This document shows, piece by piece, positions 28,020 through 38,595 of a stretch of DNA of 64,000 nt (within the stretch, counting starts at the first letter, position 1; the number at the start of each line of letters is the position of its first letter). The notes beneath the pieces are model-generated. The model worked only from the letters and a program-made list of their open reading frames with translations, did no database searches and was not told the origin of the DNA. The position numbers were made by a program, and so were the translations under genes. Origin of the DNA: Acanthosepion pharaonis (taxonomy: Eukaryota; Mollusca; Cephalopoda; Sepiida; Sepiidae); NCBI GenBank assembly GCA_903632075.3, contig CAHIKZ030003328.1, positions 39,594 through 103,593 of the forward strand, written 5' to 3'.

Positions 28020-28800
28020 ACAAATTCCGCACAATTTAATACTTGCATGAAAAGTATTGCAATTGTTTTTTTTTCCTTATCTATCAAACTACATTAGAAT
28101 CAATAATAAAATCAATATGAATAAAATTTTGGAAAACGCCATTTTTGAGGTTTCTATTACTACTAGGGGCTAAAACATCAATCTTCGATGTCTGATTTAA
28201 GGCTTAGATCTTGCACGAAAATGATTGCAATTCTTTTCTTACCCATCACACCACATAAGAATCAATAATAAAATCAATATAAAATTAAATTTTGGAAAAT
28301 GGCATTTTTGAGCCTTCTCTTACTACTAGGAGATAAAACCGCTATCTTCGATGTGTGATTTACTGCATATATCTTGCACGAAAAGGATTGCAATTTTTTT
28401 TTTTTCTTACAAATCAAACTACTTTCGAATCCATATTAAAATCAATATGAATAAAAAATTTTGGTAATTGGCATTTTTGAGGCTATTACTACTAGGGGCT
28501 AAAACTGCAATGTTCGATGTATGATTTAAGGCATTTGTCTTCCACGAAAAGGATTGCAATTGTTTTTTTTCTTTTCTAATGCATGTAACTTTTATAAAAA
28601 TCAATAATAAAATGAGTACAAATAAAAAAAATTTGGGAAATCGGCATTTTTGAGGCTTCTATTACTACTAGGGGCTAAAACTGCAATCTTCAATGTCTGA
28701 TTTAAGTCATATAGCTTGCATGAAAATTGATTGCAATGTTTTTTTTCTTTATCTTGCGCATCTAACTACATAATAATAAAATCAATATGAATAAAAAATT
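28020..28800. repeat. Ancient Sat1-like monomers inside Sat2
   Basis: Four to five units of about 160-175 bp repeat GATTGCAATT plus a T-run, AATCAATAATAAAAT, GGCATTTTTGAGGC, ACTACTAGGGGCTAAAAC and TTCGATGT..GATTTAAG..., followed by TCTTGCACG. Unit starts are near 28,045, 28,218, 28,379, 28,547 and 28,722. In the same register and at nearly the same period, these boxes parallel Sat1 (AAATCGCC plus T-run, GGAAACTCAAAG, CTTCAAACGTCGATTTAAGGC, TCTTGCCG). I infer a very old relative of Sat1, stranded inside Sat2. Confidence 0.7.
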
Positions 28801-30475
28801 TTGATTCCCCAGTTTTGGGCCTCATGGAAATCCCAACAAATCCACTAGCACAAGTCGACGTATCATCAAACGCCATATTCTCCATACTTAAGCAACTGGA
28901 AAAATTCTTTTATACATGGATTAAGCAAGAAATTGAGAAGAAATGCAGACCCATTGAGCAAACCGGTTTTCGGACACCTTAATTGTTAAAGGACACAACA
29001 GTGACATTGTGAAAGCTACACTTTGCTCTATTCAACCAAATGAAAAAAAGTCCTTGTATACATGGATGTATTGATAAATTTCCTAGAATACTAATTTTGA
29101 AAATATTTCATTTAATGGAAAAAAATTAAAAAGAATTGAAATTTAACTGATCCCCCAGTTTTGGGCCTTATTAAAATTCCAACAATCCCCTATCTATCAC
29201 AAGTCCTATTCAACCGACTGAAAAAATTTTTTTTTCAACATGGATTAAGCAAGTAATTCCCTAACATTTGATATCAATTTGATAACTATTCTATAGACGC
29301 GAAAAAGTTGAAATCCAGTCCTCAAGCAAACCAGTTTCTGGACGACGTAAATTTTCAAAGGATACGCCAAAGATATGGTTGCACCTCCACTTCGCTCTAT
29401 TCAACAAAATGTATAATCTTTGTAGACACGGATTAATTAATAAATATCCTACAATTTAATACCAATTTTTAAAATATTTCATTCAATGTAAAAAAAAAAA
29501 AATTAAAAAGAAGTGAAATATGACTGATGTCCCAGTTTTGGGCTGCACTAAAAATTCCCACAAATCCCCTTACAAGTTGCCACTTCATCCAATCCCACGT
29601 TGTCCTTATTCAACTGACTGAAAAAAATTTTTAATCCTGAATTAAGGAAAAAAATCCAAAACATTTGATATCAATTTTTTAAGTATTCTATAGAAACGAA
29701 AAAGTGGTATTCCAGATTCATCGAGCAAACCATTTTTCGTATGCCTTTAATTTTCAAAGTAGACGACAGACATGTCTCGACATGGTCGAACCTCCACCTT
29801 GCTCTATTCAACCAAATGAAAAATCCTTGTAGACATGAATTAATTCATAAATTTCCTACAATTTGATACCAATTTTGAAAATATTTCATTTAATGGAAAA
29901 AAATTAAAACAAAGTGGAATCTGACTGATCCCCAGTTTTGGGCAGCACTTAAAATTTCAATAAAACCCTTAGACAAGTTGCAACTTCATTTGAACCCCAT
30001 GTTTTCCCTATTCAAGCTACTGGAAAAAAATTTTTAAACATTGATTAAGGAAGAAATTCCTTAACATTTGTTATCAACTTTATAATTATTCCATAGAAAA
30101 CCAAAATTTGAAATCAAGAGAAATATAGCAACCCGGTTTTTGGACACTTTAAATTATGAAATCAGACCCCAAAAAACATGGCTCAACATCCTCATACCTG
30201 CAGTTCCCTATATTCAACCAAATGAAAAATCCTGTTATATATGAAGTAATTAATAAATTTCCTACAATTTAAAACCAATTTTCAAAATATTTCATTCAAT
30301 GGAAAATATTTAAAATGAAGTGAAATATGACTGATTCCCCAGTTTTGGGCTGCACTAAAAATTTCAAGAAAACCCCTAAGACAAGTTGCGTCTTCATCAC
30401 TAAACAAATTTTTCCTATTCATCCCACTAAAAAATAATTTTATACTTACACAGTAAAATTCCATATCAATTTTCA
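28801..30475. repeat. Sat2 degenerate tandem repeat, right block
   Basis: Sat2 resumes with the anchor CCCAGTTTTGGGC near 28,806, 29,155, 29,530, 29,932 and 30,338 (periods about 350, 375, 400 and 405 bp). Each unit also has ATTCC(A)ACAA.CCCCT, CATGGATTAAG, GAGCAAACC, CTATTCAACCAAATG and AATATTTCATT.AATGGAAAA. Divergence is high and the units are longer than in the left block. Sat2 ends just before the microsatellite at 30,514. Confidence 0.88.
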
Positions 30476-30513
30476 GCTAATGGCGAACATATCACACTTC
30501 AGTGTTTTTTTTA

Positions 30514-30523
30514 TACATATATA

Positions 30524-30599
<76 letters not shown>
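30514..30599. repeat. (TA)n-(TG)n microsatellite
   Basis: A TA dinucleotide run of about 60 bases passes directly into a TG run of about 25 bases. It marks the right border of the satellite region. Confidence 0.98.
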
Positions 30600-31402
30600 A
30601 CCCAAAATTACTCTTTCCTTTATCACATTTTTATGTCCAACTAGGTTAGCAAATCATTCAATAAAATGACATCTTTACCCAAACCAAATCTCGTAATGTC
30701 ATTACAGAACATTAAAATAATTACATTATAATGTTCAATTTTTTAATTAAATATTGATTGAAAATATCCCATTTCTAGATATTCTCATTTACTCTATGAT
30801 AATTTCACTATATCTTGTAGCTTTGATGTGGCACAAGCCCAAACACTACTTCTCTATATAAAACATCTAATTCTAACTCTTTGTTTTATAAGGTATGACA
30901 GTGAGTGCCCTGAAAAATATCCATCTGCAGTCATTAATAACTGAATCCAATGAGCTAAAATCATTTCTTTATCCAAAACAATATTCATTAAAGAATTAAA
31001 TAATATATAACTAACACTTATCAATAATGGGGCCCCCAATTATGTAGTTGAGGAACAAATCAAATTTCATTTAAACAACAATTTTAGCAATAAAACCATA
31101 GTTATAAAAAATAATAATGACAATAATGCTATTTACATATATTACAAAATCAAATGCAACATATTTACAAAAAAATCTCTAAACAGCAATTAAAAAGTTC
31201 ATACATAGATATATAAAACCAGTCAATAAAATAAATACATTAGATTCATGATTTAATATAAAAAATCCAAAACTGTCAACTTTTTTTTCATTAAATGTAA
31301 TATATCCTAAACTTCCAAGTCCTTAATAAGATTAATTTTGTGTATGAATATACTTACCCACTCAGCAAATGTTTTCTCTGTAATTCAAAAGCATGAAACT
31401 TT
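30600..31402. other. AT-rich stretch with no recognised feature
   Basis: There are no tandem structure, protein similarity or RNA genes that I can see. The small open frames present have no recognisable domain. Confidence 0.6.
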
Positions 31403-31414
31403 TAATATAGGATA
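31403..31414. repeat. Left flanking direct repeat TAATATAGGATA
   Basis: Perfect 12-bp copy directly outside the left terminal inverted repeat. Confidence 0.85.
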
Positions 31415-33352
31415 GGTACCTCCACGAGATCTAAAAAAAAGAGCATAGAATGATGAAAAAGACGCCAAACTTGACGAAAACAAAATTTTATCGTCTAAAT
31501 GTTTGTTATTATTAAGAGGAAAGGTCAAAGTATTTTGGGGATATTTTTTTCCATTTTTTAATCGTTCCTAGCACGTCCAAAATTTTCGTTAAAAATCTAG
31601 TTTTTTTTTGAGTCAGCAAAATTGACCATTTTTTTCCATTTAAAAAAAAAAATGGAAATCTGAATTTGAAATTTTTTTAAATATCAATTATCATTTTTTC
31701 AAAACTTATTTTAAGAAAATCAGAAATTATAATGTTTATTTAAAATATTTTGAACCAAACTTAACTTAGCTTTTGTGCAAAAAGATGTAATTTGAAAATA
31801 AAACAAAGCAGGTCATAAACTTTCGCGTCTCTTGACACGTGATGAATGATATATTTACGAATTCCATGAGGCTAATTTGTTCTACGGAAGGAGAAAAGTG
31901 AAATAATTTACATTTACGTGAAAAAATTATTTACCCCGTTATTTTTAACGAAAACTTTCAGCGGTCTAATTTTTTTTTTTTTTGTACTTAGCTTTCACCT
32001 TGACGTTTATGATGCTTTATGGGAAATATATTCTAAAGAAATTAAAATAAAACTGTTAAGAGTGACATTAAATTTCATATTTCTTAAGAAAGGTATCTAA
32101 TTAATTTATAGGTACCTTTCTTATGAAATTTTATCAGAATTGTACATAAAATACTATAATTTTATGTACATTTATTACATTCTACTGTTATTTATATTTG
32201 CATTCATTTTATTATTAATTTTGATATTTCATTTATGGAAAAATGTCGTAACTGAGATTAATATAAAAATAAGATCATATAAATTTCATAAGATGATACT
32301 GATACTTGTAGGTACCCTTCTCAGTTGAAATTGAAAAATCAAATTAACTTCTCCACACGTGTTTCGCAAAAAAGTAAAGGCCTTAACAGCGGAGAACAAT
32401 GCTTAACTCAAATAACGCAACTTAATTATATTCTGGTTGGTCTTCCGTATTTTATAATTACAGCTCGATTATAAGCACAAAATTACATTTCTTAATTACT
32501 GGGGATCTTCTGATTAGTCAAAATGATACAATTTACAACGCTAAAAAAAGATCTATCTCATAAGGACACTTATGAAAGCCGATGCGGCTTTTAACTAATT
32601 TTATAATATTTTAACAACTTAAATGTAAAATCTATTATAATTAATGAAATAACAAATAATTGTATTAAAATTCATTTTTCATCGAAAAAATTTTTTTGCT
32701 TTCACAAAATATTGTCCATATTCATAAAAACAACTAAAAGCAAATAAAAGCATTTGAAATTAAATAATATCTTTGTTTTATTGAGTTTTGTATGTTACAA
32801 TTCACAGCTGATTTTCAGGTACTGCGTATCCAATTAAAAAAAAAAAAAAACATGATTTGCATTCCTCAAAGCCCTGTGCTTTTAATTATTGTAATCACTA
32901 AAACCGATGCGATCGAATTTCTAGCGTTTTCATAAAATTAGTTATGGGGGGTAATAATATTTTTTAAAAATATTTCTACCATGACTTTCATAAAAAAAAC
33001 ATTTATAATAATTTCGATCATCTGTGAATAGTTCCTGAAAGTTTCATCAACATCCGATAATTATTTCTATTTTTGCACGATTTTTCAAATTAATGTGTCA
33101 TCATAAAAAAAACGTGCTAAAAATCGTCTATGTTATTTACTAGTTCCGCTGATACAAATAGAAAAAGGTTTTTTAATCAAAATTTAGAATGTTCTAAAAA
33201 GAAGGAAATTTTTTTAAAAATAATTAAAAAAGACTTTGGTCTTTCCTCTTAATAATAACATAAGCATTTAGACAATAAAATTTTGTTTTCGGCAAGGTTG
33301 GCGTCTTTTTCATCAAGCTATGCTCTTTTTTTAGCGATTTCGTGGAGGTACC
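31415..33352. mobile_element. Non-autonomous TIR DNA transposon, 1.94 kb
   Basis: The ends are long inverted repeats: 31,415-31,531 matches the reverse complement of 33,233-33,352 along about 117-120 bp. The shared boxes are GGTACCTCCACGA, AAAAAAAGAGCATAG, GATGAAAAAGACGCCAA, AACAAAATTTTAT.GTCTAAATG and AATAAGAGGAAAG-like words. Immediately outside both ends is the same 12-bp word TAATATAGGATA (31,403-31,414 and 33,353-33,364), which looks like a target-site duplication. No transposase-like frame lies inside, so the copy would be non-autonomous. GGTACC also recurs inside (32,111 and about 32,311) next to a hairpin, suggesting nested or internally duplicated ends. A 12-bp duplication does not match a superfamily I can name with confidence; Mutator-like elements (about 8-11 bp) are the nearest. 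Confidence 0.8.
32069..32131. repeat. Internal hairpin of the TIR element
   Basis: AAATTTCAT...AAGAAAGGTATC is followed after about 14 bases by GGTACCTTTCTTATGAAATT, its near-perfect inverse. A third related copy, TTCATAAGATGATAC...GTAGGTACCC, lies near 32,288-32,317. These may be ends of a smaller nested element. Confidence 0.7.
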
Positions 33353-33364
33353 TAATATAGGATA
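33353..33364. repeat. Right flanking direct repeat TAATATAGGATA
   Basis: Perfect 12-bp copy directly outside the right terminal inverted repeat. Confidence 0.85.
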
Positions 33365-34774
33365 TACCACAACCACATTCTCATGAGGACTTACCTGCCA
33401 CCTATTGGAGCAGAGTACCATCAGATAACATTAATAAGCAGCATCAGGATCTCATAGTAACACATTAAACATCTACTCACAAACAATGCCAAAATACTAG
33501 TAAAATCAAATTCTTATCATTCTTGAAGCAATACTCATACATTGAAAACAATCATCAATAAATAAAAACAATTATAAGAGCTCACATCCTTAAACATACA
33601 GGATGATTGAAATTTTGTCCTTGTCTGCAAAGGAATATCCATAATTTGGAAAAGTTCATCATTAATCAACACAAAATGTTTATTTTAAAAATGGAAAATT
33701 AAGTGTAATTTGAGTACAGTAGGATCGTGAAAACATTTACAATATTAAAATACACTCTCACTCTCTCTCCCTACATGCTATGTCTCTTCAGAATGTGGGC
33801 AATCATGGCTCTCTACAACTTTCTTTGGTTGCTCAGAATAATACTTGCTCCTATATGCTTTCCTTTTCTCTTTGAAGTATTTGTTTCTCTATCCATTTGT
33901 CCAGACTCAAATGTCTGTCCAAAAAGAATGGAAATGGTCAAGAGACATGGTGCCAGTCTTTGACAGACCAATGTTTGCTGATCCAGATGAAGTAACTGAA
34001 GCTGTATTCTCAATAATGGTACCCTTGTGGGTTGATAACTCTAAAACTCTGTAGAATGCAGTGGGTATTATACAATGCACAGGCTGATAGGTTGAGTAGC
34101 ACTGGTATTGAATTACATTGCCTTTCATTGTATCATTCTCATCATTTTCAGTTGCCAGCAGCCTCATTCATGCATTACATTTGAGTAACAACAGTTTCAT
34201 GATGTTTTTTCCTTTTTTTTTTTTTTTTTTAGAATAAAGTTAAACTTGTGCAAGGCTCAAAAGCCACTCAGTTTATGAGAAGATAGCTGTTGACTCTAGG
34301 CTCAAACAGGTTAAAATTGTTGGGATTTGGTAAGCATTCTCTTGGGAGTCAGATCAACAAAGCAACATTTCATGACATCTACAGCTAGACTTTTACATAT
34401 TTTGTATTATGAGATATCTGACAGAGGCCTTTTCCACAAGTGAAATCATGCAGTGTACTGTTTATTCTAATGGTATTGGCAATTAATTATCACCATTATA
34501 CTATTCTCACTCCCAAAGAAGGAAACCATCCACTATCCTATCGCAAATGTGTCAGTAATATCACGGTTTTATTTAATGGCTTACTAAGGAGTTTCTTTAA
34601 TTAATCCAATATTCATGTGACTAATATAAATTAAGTTCTCTCTCTCTTATTGATATAGATTTGGTTAAAATAGAATCCATTTTTCTGATGATGCTATTTC
34701 ATTTTTTTTTTTCACTATTTTATCAAGGTCTTCCCATGCTAATGCTGGGAGTGGCTGGACTTTTGAACAAGATA
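33365..34774. other. AT-rich stretch, mostly unrecognised
   Basis: Several overlapping short frames at 33,727-34,167 lie on both strands with no recognisable domain; I do not call them genes. A T-run sits near 34,211-34,230. At about 34,728-34,760 the segment GGTCTTCCCATGCTAATGC resembles, on the reverse strand, the CATGCTAGCATGGRAA-type ends that I associate with common cephalopod repeats. That association is from memory and is weak. Confidence 0.5.
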
Positions 34775-34776
34775 TT

Positions 34777-34815
<39 letters not shown>
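34775..34815. repeat. (TA)n microsatellite
   Basis: A TA run of about 35-40 bases directly abuts the inverted-repeat element that follows. Confidence 0.97.
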
Positions 34816-34817
<2 letters not shown>

Positions 34818-34820
34818 CAA

Positions 34821-35036
34821 GTAGATAAAATTCAATACCCCATAGCATAAAGTGCGATTTTACCCAGAACCAGCTTGTCAACACCAAGGAGTTAGATAAA
34901 GAAATGAATCAATATTTTTTTGTAAATACGAAGAAAGAGGAGGAAATTCACAACTAAGAGTAAATGTATTAAAAAAAGACAAGTCCATTCTGGGTGAAAT
35001 GGCTATATATCATATGGGGTATTGAATTTTATCTAC
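34821..35036. mobile_element. 216-bp inverted-repeat element (MITE-like)
   Basis: The outer 24 bases at 34,821-34,844 (beginning GTAGATAAAATTCAATACCC) are the exact reverse complement of 35,013-35,036. A second inner pair, ACCCAGAA..CTTGTC, occurs at about 34,863-34,880 and, inverted, at 34,979-34,996. The whole unit could fold as a hairpin. No coding potential and no clear target duplication are visible; TA runs flank the region. Confidence 0.8.
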
Positions 35037-35121
35037 TGTAATTCATGTTTGTTCTATAAAAATATATTGAGCTCTATTCTGTGGATCAGTTTTAATATTT
35101 TATATTACTATTGTTCACTGG

Positions 35122-35127
<6 letters not shown>

Positions 35128-35176
<49 letters not shown>
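35128..35176. repeat. (TA)n microsatellite
   Basis: A TA dinucleotide run of about 48 bases lies at the downstream (3') end of the minus-strand PLE remnant. Confidence 0.97.
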
Positions 35177-35178
<2 letters not shown>

Positions 35179-35420
35179 AGATACACCTGGTGAGCCAGAC
35201 AAACCTACCTATTTTTCACCTAAACTGATCATCAGGGAAAGTCAAGCTAACGAGGCAAAGAGAAACACATATTTATAGGTGATAGCTAAAATCATACCAC
35301 GTGACCAAAGAACCACAAAACACAAACCTAAGTTGGGTAAATATTTATTCAACAAAAACGGGGAGGGAAAATAAAACAACACACGAACACCAAGGTGGAA
35401 TGTCAGTAACGGAAAAACGT
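35177..35420 (-). other. Probable 3' noncoding region of the minus-strand PLE
   Basis: About 240 bases lie between the PLE stop codon and a (TA)n run. No coding similarity is visible. The position suggests the element's 3' untranslated part, but I cannot define its end. Confidence 0.4.
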
Positions 35421-37021
35421 CTAATTTAGTAGCCAAGATTTTTTATGCCTACATACGTTAAGGATTTCAGTTTTGGAGTTTAATAGCTGGTTAGGTTGAT
35501 CATATAAAGCTATGGCTAATTTCTCCTCTGCACATAATTTACAAAATTTATAGCCTGCTTTATATTTTGGGCATTTTTTAATATTTCCCATTTAAGGATG
35601 GGGTCTATATTATCTTCTTGTTTGGTTTTCCATACATAGGTAGATAGCGTGGTACTATGTTTAATTTTTGCGTTTTTAAAACTACTCGTGTGGTTATAAT
35701 ATATTTTTTTAAATTTATCCTGAGTAGCACCTATGTATGTTTTAGGGTTAGTATCCTCAGTATTTTTGTAAATTTTTACTTGATACACCACGCATTCTTG
35801 CTGACATTTTCCTGTAATGGACAGATGTTTTTGTTTCTACAATTACAAGTAGGAGGATTACTACGTGGATTATTCCTAGTTTTTTTTTTCTTATTCAATC
35901 CATTTATTATAGTCCCTCCGTTCGGCATACAACAATAACTAAGTTTTACATTGTTTTTTGTTAAATATTTTATGTAACTCAGTTTTTTTTTTTGGAAATT
36001 TTGCGCCAATAAATTAAAAAATTATCTTACCAATTTTAGTTTTTACTGCTAAATTAAAAGGAGGATTGAACCACAAATTTTTTTTTTCTTTGCCTATTAT
36101 TATGTTTATTCCGAGTAATGTTGTGGTTATTTATATTAATACGTTCTAATTTATTTTTATGTCCACTCTTAATTAGGGCTTCCTCATAACTTATTTTGTT
36201 GGCCTCAAAAATGTCCCTATTGGAGGAATTAGTAGAAAATCTGTACCCAATATTTTTAGGAATATGCCTTATGATATGGGCTGGGTGGTTAGATTTTATG
36301 TGTAAATACTGCGGTTCTTGGTTTTCTTTTTTATATGGGGATATTGTGCCATTTTGTAAATTCAATGTAATATCTAGATAGTTGGTAATTTTCAAATTAA
36401 TTTCTATATCGAGATAGAATACAAATTTTTAAAAAAACCAGTGCAGGTTTTTACGGATATTGTCACATTTTTGAGGGTTAGTATTGTCCACTATGATTAA
36501 ACCGTCGTCGCGGTACAACCCATGGTTATTAAAGTCTATATATTCATTAAGCCTATGGAGCAGCAGGCACCCTACTATCTCGCACACCTCTGCCCCATCA
36601 TACGCTCCCATAGGGTTGTCAAAACCGTTAATATTATCTTTTTTTATCCATAAAGTATTATCGTGAAATAGCAATGTTTTTCTACAATGTCTAATTAGAT
36701 TTATTTTATCATCAGAAATTTGGATGTATTCTTTGGCTAAGCTAAGGGCTTCGTTTAGGGTTTCCTCTGAAATAGACGGATAATACTCCTTAATATCATA
36801 CCTAATAAATTAGCAATTTTTATTTTTGTTGTAATTTTCAAACCATTTAATGCAATCCTTAGTAGATTGCCATTGGTTAATATTAAGGAAAGTTCTAAGG
36901 GATTTACATATATCCTGCAGAATTATTTTACTTATTTTGCCTAATTACGTCTTGGTAGGGTTTATAAGTCTATATTTCGGATTATTAATAAAATTACTTT
37001 TATGATCTTTTATGAGCTATA
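35421..37021 (-). pseudogene. Penelope-like retroelement: RT plus GIY-YIG endonuclease, broken
   Basis: Read on the minus strand, one frame runs from about 37,020 to 36,054 with only three in-frame stops (near 36,945, 36,811 and 36,430). It shows, in order, IKDHK..F.NNPKYRLINP, a motif-A-like YDIKEYYPSI (about 36,775-36,801), MGAYDGAEVCEIVG, the catalytic GLYRDDGL (Asp pair at about 36,504-36,509), NYLDITLNLQNG and SNHPAHIIRHIPKNI. After frame changes near 36,050 and 36,010 come YCCMPN, a Cys-rich CNCRNKNICPL segment, then the endonuclease with its VYQV start and YIGATQDKFKK.YYNH core (about 35,790-35,690). After another shift near 35,520 the chain finishes LNVCRHKKSWLLN and stops. The element would have copied its own RNA into the genome. 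The YRDDG box is unlike the YxDD of the other PLEs in this window. It is clearly inactive here; the upstream part is unrecognised. Confidence 0.9.
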
Positions 37022-37319
37022 ACTGCCTCAGCAAGTTGGCATAGTACAACCATTGATGGAAACTCCTAAACCGTATTTGTCTGCAAACTTTTATTGGTAT
37101 TTTTTAAATAATTGTGTACATTTACACCAGAATGGAAATTTTCATTACAATTGGGGTCTGGGGCTTAATATGCAGATTTACTGAAAAATGACCCTGGATC
37201 TTTACTGACTGAGCATAAAAACAATAATATTCGACTAATTAAATTAAATTACTTATTATTCAACATTCGAGTATTATCACTTAATAAACATTAAAGAATT
37301 TAACACTGAAAAATGACGA

Positions 37320-37700
37320 GACCTCAAAAAACAGAAACGTGATTCCACAGAAGGATACTGCGGATACCAAGGACTGAATATGTAACAAGTAAGAATAAAG
37401 TTTTAGAGAAAATGGAAACCAGAAGGAAACTTATACTTAACATAAGTTGAGTGTTGAAATTTCCTTGGCACATAATGAGTAAAGAGGGCTTGGCAAATCT
37501 GATACTCGCAAGAAGGCAAGAGGGACAGAGGAAAACAATGTATAACCTATTTAGTAAGCTTGAGTAAATAGAACAAGGTTTAGGAGAAAGAATAAAAAGA
37601 AGAATTATTAAGAGCTATGAAGGATAGAAAGTTGTGGAGAGCCATGATTGCCTACATCGTGAACAGAGGAAGTCAGCTTTTAAGACATCCCTTTCGCTAT
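37320..37700 (+). pseudogene. LINE reverse transcriptase C-terminal remnant
   Basis: The frame beginning near 37,332 reads TET*FHRRILRIPR and continues with SKNKVLEKMETRRKLILNI. Further on, after frame changes, come VLKFLGHIMSKEGLANL, RRQEGQRKTMY and, at about 37,603-37,665, LLRAMKDRKLWRAMIAYI. This ordered set is the usual C-terminal tail of a widespread class of invertebrate non-LTR retrotransposons (RTE/Jockey-like proteins annotated as endonuclease-reverse transcriptase). Catalytic domains are absent, as expected for 5'-truncated copies. One tryptophan codon has become TGA. Another copy of the same tail motif lies at about 44,039-44,105. Confidence 0.8.
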
Positions 37701-38144
37701 TAACTTCTTTCAAGGAATCTTTGAGTAGATTGTAACTTATAGCTTTATCATTTATTATTTCAGATCCTTGTTTCTCAGTTGGTGCTTTCATTCACATCAA
37801 TGTTCCCTGAAAGATAACAAGGTGTGCCCCACATTAACAGAACAGTAATTTATGGATCATTTTTATATTTTAAAAAATCTTTCTTTTTAAAAGTTAAAGA
37901 CACCAAGCAATGTAATGTCTAAAAAAAAATAAATTAATGCTTATTTCAGGAGACTTCTGTATTATTTTCCTATTTTCAAATTTTATGATTAATGATTTCC
38001 TTATTAAAATTTAAAGTATGCCCCAGAATTTCAGTTATTCTACAAGTGTGTCCTGAATTAAGAAAAAAAAAATGTTTGTGAAATACTGATTTAGACTGGA
38101 TTAAAGCTAAAAGTAACAAGACCTCAACAGAATCCAGAGATGGA
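37701..38144. other. AT-rich stretch, possibly LINE 3' noncoding part
   Basis: No coding similarity. It lies between the LINE C-terminal remnant and a dispersed repeat that also occurs downstream of the LINE tail near 44.1 kb. Confidence 0.4.
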
Positions 38145-38595
38145 AATAGGATATGATGGGTCCTGATCTGGCATCTCATCTACAGTCACTTTCTCACAGA
38201 TATACCTTTGCTTACCTCTGTCTTTTCTACAAGTATTTTCACAGCAACTGCTCTGACGAACTACTTTCTCTGGTTCCCAAATGCATGAATTCAAGCATGC
38301 TACTAGTTTGAAACGATTAAATGTAGCCGTCTCTTCTACTCGAATAGCTTCTTATCTTGCACTTCCCATCTGTGGAACCCCCTTCCTCTTAGTTGCTTCC
38401 CTAATAACTACAATCTTCAAATATGCATATGTCAATAGACATGTTCTAATGCTTTGATCTAGTTTCCTGTTCTTCTCTTTCTCCTTTCGTCAAACACACC
38501 ACTTTACTCTTGCTCTCATTCACTGTACCACCTACGTGCTAGTAGGACCTCCGCCTTTCACGAGGTGAAATGCTTAACAAAAAAAGCATACTCAC
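38145..38595 (+). repeat. Dispersed repeat R3, copy 1
   Basis: It shares TGATCTGGCATCTCA..TACAGT.ACTTTCT, a CTTTTCTA.AA..TTTCA stretch, CTCT.TGGTTCC and a terminal GTGAAATG.TTAA.AAAAA with 46,515-46,845 in the same orientation. A weaker third copy lies at about 44,330-44,560. Because it follows a LINE tail in two of three places, it may be LINE 3' noncoding sequence. Confidence 0.6.

Noticed and set aside
33727..34167. Overlapping short frames on both strands as a gene
   Set aside because: They overlap each other on opposite strands, have no domain, and show no splice or repeat support that I can read.
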